Translations under genes and position numbers: made by a program
Notes under the pieces: model-generated
Database searches by the model: none
The model's input: only the letters and a program-made list of their open reading frames with translations
What the model was told of the DNA's origin: nothing
DNA from: Oscillospiraceae bacterium
GTDB lineage: Bacteria; Bacillota; Clostridia; Oscillospirales; Oscillospiraceae
Direction of reading: 5' to 3'
NCBI GenBank assembly: GCA_015067975.1
Contig: SVLK01000001.1
Location: 85,513-149,512, forward strand
DNA length: 64,000 nucleotides
In this document: in pieces, positions 1 through 7,561 of the stretch
Layout of the letters: each line of letters opens with the position of its first letter
Numbering within the stretch: the stretch's first letter is position 1

Positions 1-3000
1 GCTATCGCCAATAAGGCTGTGACCGACGGAAAGTCTATCGGCACCATCACCGACTGCGTGTTCGAAGGCAACAGTGTGGTTCGCCCCAGCGGCACATCCG
101 CTGCTAATGGTGGCGCTCTGTACATCGGTCTGGGCTCCAAGGTGAATATCAATGGCGCGACCGAGTTCAAGAATAACGTTGCAAAGGCTGCTACTACGAA
201 GCAACTGTATAACGGTGGAGCTATCTATGCCAATACCGACTGCGAAGTCACCATTGGTGATCTCGTCAGCGTAGCTGCCGAAGGCAACAATGCTGCAAAG
301 GGTGTGACCTTCACCGGCAATACCGGCCGTATGGGCGGTGCTATCGCCGTGGTCGGAGCAGCCAAGCTGAATGTAATTGGCGCAACCTTCGACGGCAACT
401 ATACCAACTATGCCCACGGCGGTGCGATCTATGCCGAAACCACCGATACTGTGTTGCTGAACAGCACCTTCACCGGCAACAAAATTGATTCCGTGGCCGG
501 TGGTTACGGCGGTGCAGTGGCCATCGACAGTAAGGATGCCAAGACTGCCAAGACTCTGACTATCGACAACTGCGTCTTCAACGGCAACAACACCGTTCGT
601 CCTGCTGACGGCACGGCCAATGCCAACGGCGGCGCTCTGTACATTGGTCAGTACACAACGGCCAATATCACCGGAGCTACCCAGTTCAAGGACAACATTG
701 CTTACTCCGGCAAGGGTGTCTTTAATGGCGGCGCTATCTATACCAACACCGGCTGCGTTGTCAATGTGGGCGAAGGGGTGTCCTTTACCGGCAACATGGC
801 CAATAACGGCGGCGCTATTGGTGCTGTGGATGCAACAGCCATTAACTTGACCGGCGTGACCATGGCTTCCAACACGGCCAAGAGCAGCGCTGCTGCAGTG
901 TACTACAACGAAAAGGTTGCTTTGAGCATCAACGGTGCTTCTGTTACCGCTGCTGCCGACGCAACTGCTACCAACTTCGTCATCCCCGCTGGCACGACCC
1001 TGCAGGTGGCTGGTAAGGTGGCTCTGGGTACCGTGACCTACACCGATGCAGATTCCATGATCAAGCTGACCGGCGCTGTGGAAGGTACCGCAACCCTGAT
1101 CCCTGCCAAGTACGAGGAAGGCTTCCGGATCGTCAAGGCTGACGATGCGGCTCTGCTGGCCGGTATCAGCGCTAAGTTCGCCGTGGCTAAGGACGGCGAG
1201 ACTCCTTGGGAACTGGACGACGAAGGTAAGCTGAAGAACATGGCTCCCACCGTCAAGATCGGTGAAACCGAGTACCTGACGCTGGACGAGGCCCTGAAAG
1301 CTGCCAAGAGCGGCGATGAGATCGTTCTGCTGTCCGACACCAAGGTTCAGGTTAGCTCCGAGATCCCCGCCGGCGCTACCATCAAGAACGAGGGCGGCTA
1401 TGTAATCACCGTGTCTACCGGCAGAACGCTGACCGTCAATGACGGTGCACTGAAGGGTGCTACTGTCATCGGTGATGTGGTTGCCAAGGACGGCGCAGAC
1501 TTGACCGGTGCAACCGTCACCGGCAACGTGACCGCAGGTGCCAATGTGGTGCTGGCTGAGGCCACCATCTCCGGCAATGTGGAAGTCGGCGCAGATGCTG
1601 ACCTGAGCAAGGTCGTTGTTGGCGGCGCAGTGACGGCTGGCGACAATGCCAAGCTGGTTGAGGCTGCCGTTACCGGCACCGTAACCGCAGGTGCAAATGC
1701 AGACCTGAGCAAGGCTGTGATCGGCGGCAATGTGACCGCTGGCGATAACGCCAAGCTGAACGGCGCCAAGATCACCGGCGATGTGGCTGTTGCCAACGCT
1801 GATGTGACCGATGCTGCTGTGACCGGTAAGATCACTGTGGCTGCCAACTCCGTGCTGACCGTGGGCGGCGGCTTTACCGCCACCGAGGTTTATCTGGAGA
1901 GCGGCGCTACCGTCAATGTGACTGCGGCTCTGACGGCTGAGACCAAGGCATTCACTCTGAAGAGTGCCGTGGAGACCATCGATACCGTTCTGGTCACCGC
2001 TCCCGATGCTGCTGCTATCACGGCTGCTGTGGCTAAGATCGAAGCTGTGTTTGAGGACAGCAAGGTGGGTCTGGATGAGACCAACGGTAAGATCAAGTCC
2101 GATGTCTATGTGGCCATGATCAACGGTGTCGGGTATGAGAGCATGAAGGAAGCTGCTGCCGCTGCTGTGGACGGCGATACCATTTTGGTTCGCAAGTCTC
2201 ACACTGTGGATGCTACCATCCGCGTGGAGAAGGCTATTACCATCGATGGTCAGGGCTTTACCCTGACTCGCGATGCTGACTTCAAGACCGCTATGATCTA
2301 CCTGCCCGATGTGGCCGGTGCCAGCCTGGAACTGAACGATATTATCCTGGACGGCAACAAGGACAATGTGACGGCAACCGAGGGTGTGATCATCAACCGC
2401 GGTGTGCTGGAGCTGAACGATGTTACCATCCAGAACGCCAAGAGCTCTTCCTTCGGTGCTGCGATCTACAGCCATGAGCGCAATGTGGCCGGCGTGAAGC
2501 TGACCATCAACGGCGGCGCGATCAAGGACAGCGAGACTGCCAGCAGCGGTGTGATCTATGTCAACGGCGGTACGGCTGACATCAACAACACCGTCATTTC
2601 CGGCAACAAGGCTGCTATCCACGCCGGTGCTGTGTATGTGTACACCGGTGCGCTGACCATTGACGGCGCAGCATTTACCAACAACGAAGCTGCCGGTAAC
2701 GGTGGCGCCATCCTGTTGGTGAACGACTACGATGCCGAGGAGAATCCCGGCTTCGTCCAGCCCACTGCCGACATCAAGAACACCACTTTCACCGGCAACA
2801 AGACGACCAACACCTACGACGATCCTACCACCGGTGCCAACGAGGCCGGTGCAACGACCTTCGGCCGCGGCGGTGCCATCTATGCCGGCACGCAGGGTGC
2901 CGTCACTCTGACCGATGTGACGGCTAAGGGCAACAGCGCTCGTCAGGGCGGTGTGATGTACACCTTCTCCAAGACCCTGACCATGACCGGCGGTACCTAT

Positions 3001-4764
3001 GGCGGCACTGCTGACGGTGAGGCCAATACGGTTACCGATGCCGGTGGCGTGTTCATGACCGGTGACAGCACTGCTGAAATCACTATTACCAACGGCACCT
3101 ATACCGGCAACAAGGCGGCCAACGGTCCTGTCTTCTACATCAGAGCCAATGATACCGTGACTGTCAATGGCGGTACCTTCTCCGGCAACACTGCTACCAA
3201 GTACGGCGGTGCCATCTACAACGCAGGTGTCCTGACCACTACCGATGCTGCTTACAGCAACAACCGTGCTACTACCCAGGGCGGTGCGTTCTACACCACC
3301 GGTACCATGACCATCAAGAGCGGTACCTTCGATAACAACGGTATTTCCGGCACCGGTTCCGGCGGTCTGATCATGCACGCAGGCGGTACCTTGACCATCA
3401 AGGACGGTACCTTCACCAACAACTTCTCCACCGATGCCGGCGGTCTGGTCCATACTGTGAACGGTAAGGGCAGTTCCATCACCGTGGATGCCGGTACCTT
3501 CACCGGAAACCATGCCAAGGGTCGCGGCGGTGTGTTCTATAACCACACCGGCAACACCTTGACCATCAATGGTGGTACCTTCTCCGGCAACTACACCGAG
3601 CTGTACTCCACTACCAGCGGTTCCACCACCACCAGCACCTACGGCGGCGGTGTCATCTGGAACAACGCCAACGGTATTGCCTACATCAAGGGCGGCACCT
3701 TCGAAGCCAACGGCTACAAGGCTGATGTGACCGCCAGAGCCAACCACCGTTTCGGCGGCGCTATCTACAATAGCGCTGGTAAGCTGTACATCGGCGAGCA
3801 GGGCGAGACCGACCACACCAAGGTCAAGTTCCTGAACAATGTCACCAAGGATAACGGCGGTGCCATCTATGCCAACGGCGCCAGCGTTGTGGAGATTTAC
3901 AGCGGCACCATCTCCGGCAGCGTTGCCACGAATTATAACGGCGGTGCTATCTGGGCTGATTGCGATGTGACGATCCATAACGGTGTGTTCACCGGCAACA
4001 AGGGTGTTACCGGCGGCGTGTTCTTCCTGGATGCAGGTACCTCCAGCAACACCAACGACCTGACCATCCACAACGGTGTCTTCTCTGCCAACCAGGCAAC
4101 GGGTGCCAGTGGTACCGGTGGTGTGGCAAGAATCCGCGAGTACACCAAGCTGACCGTGAACGGCGGTATCTTCGGTGGCGACAATGCTGCTGACGGTAAT
4201 ATTGCCAAGTACGATGGCGGCGTGTTCTACAAGGATGCCGGCACCAACGCTCTGGCTACCATCACCGTCACTAAGACCGGTGAGACACCTCTGAAGTTTG
4301 CCAACAACAAGTCTACTGGCAGCGGCCGCATGGGTGGTGTGTTTGCATCCGCCAGCACTTCTACCCTGACCCTGAATGTGACCGGTGCTGAGTTCGTCAA
4401 CAACTCCTGTGCCGGCAACGGCGGTGTTGCCTATGTCCATAGCGGCACTACGGCTACCTTCACCAACTGCGCATTCACCGGCAACTACACGAACCGTGCT
4501 TCCGGCAACGTCCACGGCGGCGCTCTGTTTGTCAACAGTGCGACTACCATTAACGGCTGCTCCTTCGCCGGCAACTATGCCAGCACCGGAAGTGGTACTG
4601 CTACCGGCGGTGCTATCCGTCATCAGGCCGGTGTGCTGAACATTGATGCCAATACCACCTTCTCTACGGAGAATCCCAACCTGGCGGCCAATGTGCGCAA
4701 GGATATTTACACCAACAGTGCAGGTAACCTGCACAACAACGCCACCGGCGCTGTGATTGGCTAA
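1..4764 (+). CDS. Large repetitive beta-solenoid/adhesin-like surface protein with Pmp-like repeats (5' end outside window)
   Basis: Frame is open from base 1 (AIANKAVTDGK...); dozens of GGAIY / FTGN / TFSGN repeats typical of right-handed beta-helix (Chlamydia Pmp-type) repeats; ends without LPXTG anchor. Confidence 0.85.
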   Translation, partial: AIANKAVTDGKSIGTITDCVFEGNSVVRPSGTSAANGGALYIGLGSKVNINGATEFKNNVAKAATTKQLYNGGAIYANTDCEVTIGDLVSVAAEGNNAAKGVTFTGNTGRMGGAIAVVGAAKLNVIGATFDGNYTNYAHGGAIYAETTDTVLLNSTFTGNKIDSVAGGYGGAVAIDSKDAKTAKTLTIDNCVFNGNNTVRPADGTANANGGALYIGQYTTANITGATQFKDNIAYSGKGVFNGGAIYTNTGCVVNVGEGVSFTGNMANNGGAIGAVDATAINLTGVTMASNTAKSSAAAVYYNEKVALSINGASVTAAADATATNFVIPAGTTLQVAGKVALGTVTYTDADSMIKLTGAVEGTATLIPAKYEEGFRIVKADDAALLAGISAKFAVAKDGETPWELDDEGKLKNMAPTVKIGETEYLTLDEALKAAKSGDEIVLLSDTKVQVSSEIPAGATIKNEGGYVITVSTGRTLTVNDGALKGATVIGDVVAKDGADLTGATVTGNVTAGANVVLAEATISGNVEVGADADLSKVVVGGAVTAGDNAKLVEAAVTGTVTAGANADLSKAVIGGNVTAGDNAKLNGAKITGDVAVANADVTDAAVTGKITVAANSVLTVGGGFTATEVYLESGATVNVTAALTAETKAFTLKSAVETIDTVLVTAPDAAAITAAVAKIEAVFEDSKVGLDETNGKIKSDVYVAMINGVGYESMKEAAAAAVDGDTILVRKSHTVDATIRVEKAITIDGQGFTLTRDADFKTAMIYLPDVAGASLELNDIILDGNKDNVTATEGVIINRGVLELNDVTIQNAKSSSFGAAIYSHERNVAGVKLTINGGAIKDSETASSGVIYVNGGTADINNTVISGNKAAIHAGAVYVYTGALTIDGAAFTNNEAAGNGGAILLVNDYDAEENPGFVQPTADIKNTTFTGNKTTNTYDDPTTGANEAGATTFGRGGAIYAGTQGAVTLTDVTAKGNSARQGGVMYTFSKTLTMTGGTYGGTADGEANTVTDAGGVFMTGDSTAEITITNGTYTGNKAANGPVFYIRANDTVTVNGGTFSGNTATKYGGAIYNAGVLTTTDAAYSNNRATTQGGAFYTTGTMTIKSGTFDNNGISGTGSGGLIMHAGGTLTIKDGTFTNNFSTDAGGLVHTVNGKGSSITVDAGTFTGNHAKGRGGVFYNHTGNTLTINGGTFSGNYTELYSTTSGSTTTSTYGGGVIWNNANGIAYIKGGTFEANGYKADVTARANHRFGGAIYNSAGKLYIGEQGETDHTKVKFLNNVTKDNGGAIYANGASVVEIYSGTISGSVATNYNGGAIWADCDVTIHNGVFTGNKGVTGGVFFLDAGTSSNTNDLTIHNGVFSANQATGASGTGGVARIREYTKLTVNGGIFGGDNAADGNIAKYDGGVFYKDAGTNALATITVTKTGETPLKFANNKSTGSGRMGGVFASASTSTLTLNVTGAEFVNNSCAGNGGVAYVHSGTTATFTNCAFTGNYTNRASGNVHGGALFVNSATTINGCSFAGNYASTGSGTATGGAIRHQAGVLNIDANTTFSTENPNLAANVRKDIYTNSAGNLHNNATGAVIG

Positions 4765-4787
4765 GATCCAACCTAAACCCTAAACCA

Positions 4788-4818
4788 CACAAGAGGCGGG
4801 CATCGCCCGCCTCTTGTG
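4788..4818 (+). terminator. Intrinsic terminator-like hairpin after the adhesin gene
   Basis: cacaagaggcggg-catcg-cccgcctcttgtg inverted repeat. Confidence 0.7.
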
Positions 4819-4849
4819 ACCCCCTAAGCTTTTTGAAAAAGGAGATCAA

Positions 4850-5962
4850 ATGATGAAAAAGTCTTTGACGAAACGCGTACTGGCGCTGGTACTGGCGCTG
4901 ATGATGAGCCTGAGCCTGGTGGCTTGCGGCGGCGAGGGCGGCAGCTCCTCTGCTTCCGGCATTTCTCTGGCTGACATCGGAGAAGTGTCTCTGGTGAACG
5001 ATACCATGGCTGAATACATGGCTGACGACATCTCCCGCACCAGCCGTTATGCCGCCGGCACTGCCGAGCTGAGCAAGCCCAAGCCCGTCAGCCTGAGCTG
5101 GACGGCCAAGGATGCCACCTCTTTTGAGGTGAAGGTGGGCGAGAAGGAAGACCTGAGCGACGCATGGGTATTTACCGCCACCGAAACTGCTCTGGATGTC
5201 TACAACCTGAAGGTGGGTACCACCTACTACTGGGCAGTCACCGCCACCAAGGCGGACGGTTCTACCGACACCAGTGCTACCGGCAGCTTCAAGACCGCTG
5301 CCGATATGCCCCGCACCATTGACTGCGACGGTATCACCAACATGCGCGATCTGGGCGGCTGGACCACCGAGGACGGCAAGGTCGTCAAGCAGGGCCTGCT
5401 GTACCGTAGCGGCCGCCTGAACTCCAACAAGACCGAGGTCGTGACCCCTGAGATCACCGCTGCCGGTCTGGAAGTGATGGCACAGCTGGGCATCAAGACC
5501 GAACTGGATCTGCGTGAGGCGGAAAACAATGAGATCGGCAGCCTGACCGAGAGCCTGATCGCGGGTGCCAAGTATGTGAATATCCCCATGATCGGCGAGC
5601 TGAACAAGACCCGCAGCAACAACGATGCACAGATGCTGCAGGTATTTGAGCTGCTGGGTGACAAGAGTAATTATCCTGTGGTGTATCACTGCAGCATCGG
5701 CACCGACCGCACCGGCTACCTCAGCTATGTGATCAACGCTCTGCTGGGTGTGCCCGAAGAGAGCCTGCAGCGCGACTACCTGCTGAGCAACTTCGGCAAC
5801 ATCGGCGGCTCGCGCAAGATTGCTCGCATCCAGAACGACTACATCAACTACATCAATGACTTCGAGGGTGCTAACCTGGCGGAGAAGACCGAAAACTTCC
5901 TGCTGGGTCTGGGCGTCAAACAGGAGCAGATCGATACGGTCCGCGAGGTCATGCTGGGCTGA
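4850..5962 (+). CDS. Secreted lipoprotein with Fn3-like region and tyrosine/serine phosphatase domain
   Basis: Lipobox-like LSLVACGG; HCSIGTDRTGY matches the CX5R P-loop of Y_phosphatase3-type enzymes; DGITNMRDLGG motif. Confidence 0.85.
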   Translation: MMKKSLTKRVLALVLALMMSLSLVACGGEGGSSSASGISLADIGEVSLVNDTMAEYMADDISRTSRYAAGTAELSKPKPVSLSWTAKDATSFEVKVGEKEDLSDAWVFTATETALDVYNLKVGTTYYWAVTATKADGSTDTSATGSFKTAADMPRTIDCDGITNMRDLGGWTTEDGKVVKQGLLYRSGRLNSNKTEVVTPEITAAGLEVMAQLGIKTELDLREAENNEIGSLTESLIAGAKYVNIPMIGELNKTRSNNDAQMLQVFELLGDKSNYPVVYHCSIGTDRTGYLSYVINALLGVPEESLQRDYLLSNFGNIGGSRKIARIQNDYINYINDFEGANLAEKTENFLLGLGVKQEQIDTVREVMLG

Positions 5963-5998
5963 TTCAATTTGTCCCCTCTTAGTAAATTTGCCATAAAC

Positions 5999-6034
5999 AG
6001 CACAAGGCGCTGCCCCACGGGGCAGCGCCTTGTG
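5999..6034. terminator. Bidirectional terminator hairpin
   Basis: cacaaggcgctgccc-cacg-gggcagcgccttgtg perfect inverted repeat between convergent genes. Confidence 0.75.
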
Positions 6035-6049
6035 CTATATTCTATGCTT

Positions 6050-6184
6050 TTATTTATTGCGGCTGAAGAACCAGTTCAAAAAGGCGGTGACGGCGATGAT
6101 CGCGCCCATCACGATGAGGATGCACAGCATGCCCATGCCCATATAATACAGGTTATCCACAAAAGCCATAGGATTGATGGTCAT
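6050..6184 (-). CDS. 44-aa single-pass membrane protein, OadG-like small subunit candidate (not in ORF track)
   Basis: Reverse-strand translation MTINPMAFVDNLYYMGMGMLCILIVMGAIIAVTAFLNWFFSRNK*, 15 nt downstream of the oadB-like stop with a GGAGG-type RBS. Confidence 0.75.
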   Translation of the reverse strand: MTINPMAFVDNLYYMGMGMLCILIVMGAIIAVTAFLNWFFSRNK

Positions 6185-6199
6185 ATTGGTTTCCTCCTA

Positions 6200-7318
6200 T
6201 CACATAAAGAACTTCAGGATCAGACCGCCGGCGATGACCGAGGCGATCTGGCCGGAGACGTTAACGCCGATGGAGTGCATCAGCAGGAAGTTCTGGGGAT
6301 CCTCCTGCAGGCCCATCTTGTGCACGATGCGGCCGGACATGGGGAAGGCGGAGATACCTGCAGCACCGATCATGGGGTTGATTTTCGTCTTGAGGAACAG
6401 GTTGAGGAGCTTGGCAAACAGCACACCGCCGGCGGTGTCAAAGATAAATGCCACCAGACCCAGGCCCAAAATCAGCAGGGTTTCCTTGCGCAGGAAGTTC
6501 TCCGCCTGCATCTGGGAGGCGATGGTGATGCCAAGGAAGATGGTGATCAGGTTGGCCAGAACTTTCTGCGCCGTTTCGGACAGAGAGTTCAGCACGCCGC
6601 ACTCACGGATCAGGTTGCCGAACATCAAGAAGCCGATCAGGGACACGGAGGCCGGGGCGATCAGACCGGTGATCACGGTGATGATGATGGGGAAGAGGAT
6701 CTTGGTGATCTTCTTGACTTCCTTAGGCTGATAGGGCATGCGGATCATGCGCTCTTTTTTGGTGGTCAGCAGCTTGATGATGGGCGGCTGAATGATGGGC
6801 ACCAGCGCCATATAGGAATAGGCGGCCACCATAATAGCGCCCAGATACTGGCTGCCCAGTTTCAAGGCCACAACGATGGAGGTGGGGCCGTCGGCAGCGC
6901 CAATGATGGCAATGGATGCGGCATCGTTGATATCAAAGAACACAGAGGCCAGACACAGTGTGAAGAAAATGCCGAATTGAGCCGCTGCGCCGAAGATCAT
7001 CAGCTTGGGATTGGTCAGCAGCGGGCCAAAGTCAATCATAGCGCCGATGCCGATGAACAAAATCAGGGGAAACAACTCGTTGGAGATACCGGCTTCAAAC
7101 AGCACGCTCAGCGCGCCGTGTTCGGCCACGCCGTCCACGATCTGGGTAACGGCACCGGAATTGGGCAGGTTGACCATGATAGCGCCAAAACCAATGGGCA
7201 GCAGAAGCGTGGGCTCCATATCCTTGGCGATGGCCAGATAGATCAGCAGACCGCCGATGGCCCACATGACCATTTGCTGCCAGGTAAGATCCAGCAGGTT
7301 TTCGTACAGAATTTCCAT
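6200..7318 (-). CDS. Sodium ion-translocating decarboxylase beta subunit family protein (OadB/GcdB/MmdB-like), orphan
   Basis: Family features such as AADGPTSIVVALKL, GSQYLGAIMVAAYSYMALVPIIQPPIIKLLTTKKERMIRM, GVNVSGQIASVIAGG; start at ATG 7318 preceded by AAGGAG. Confidence 0.92.
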   Translation of the reverse strand: MEILYENLLDLTWQQMVMWAIGGLLIYLAIAKDMEPTLLLPIGFGAIMVNLPNSGAVTQIVDGVAEHGALSVLFEAGISNELFPLILFIGIGAMIDFGPLLTNPKLMIFGAAAQFGIFFTLCLASVFFDINDAASIAIIGAADGPTSIVVALKLGSQYLGAIMVAAYSYMALVPIIQPPIIKLLTTKKERMIRMPYQPKEVKKITKILFPIIITVITGLIAPASVSLIGFLMFGNLIRECGVLNSLSETAQKVLANLITIFLGITIASQMQAENFLRKETLLILGLGLVAFIFDTAGGVLFAKLLNLFLKTKINPMIGAAGISAFPMSGRIVHKMGLQEDPQNFLLMHSIGVNVSGQIASVIAGGLILKFFM

Positions 7319-7338
7319 AAACACTCTCCTTAAAATAT

Positions 7339-7373
7339 AAAAAGACTCCTATTGCGTATAGCAATAAGAGTCT
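7339..7373 (-). terminator. Riboswitch expression-platform terminator
   Basis: Minus strand AGACTCTTATTGC-TATAC-GCAATAGGAGTCTTTTTAT hairpin plus U-tract; 5' arm overlaps aptamer P1 3' strand. Confidence 0.8.
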
Positions 7374-7448
7374 CGCTATTTCAGACACGGGCGGGCTTTC
7401 GCCGTTTTGACGCTGCGTGTCGCGCTGTCGCGCCAGCTACTCCCTCTT
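7366..7448 (-). promoter_or_regulatory. yybP-ykoY-type (Mn2+) riboswitch aptamer upstream of the oadB-like gene
   Basis: Minus strand AAGAGGGAGTAGC...GACACGCAGCGTCAAAACGGCGAAAGCCCGCCCGTGTC...AGCGAGACTCTT; GGGAGUAG...GCGAGA conserved ends with AAGAG/CTCTT P1. Confidence 0.78.
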
Positions 7449-7523
7449 AAATCGGGCGGAGGTCATTATATCACAGTGGGATGGAAAAACAAGGACAAAA
7501 ACCAACGAAAAAAGAAGAAAGAG

Positions 7524-7553
7524 TGGTGGAAAATTCCACCACTCTTTCCATAT
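7524..7553 (-). terminator. Terminator of the Sel1-repeat gene
   Basis: GGAAAGAGTGGTGGAATTTTCCACCACTCTTTC hairpin on the minus strand followed by T-rich sequence. Confidence 0.75.
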
Positions 7554-7561
7554 AACGACAA

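Noticed and set aside
1398-1883. Antisense ORFs within the adhesin gene
   Set aside because: Product of repeat codon structure; no RBS or family resemblance.
5969-7333. 454-aa plus-strand ORF opposite oadB, and similar long antisense ORFs (4664-5689, 12839-14707, 23040-24191, 27665-29407, 43843-45624, 50762-52357, 57030-58484, 60182-61537)
   Set aside because: His/Gln/Gly-rich low-complexity translations antisense to clearly recognised genes; typical shadow ORFs of GC-biased codon use.
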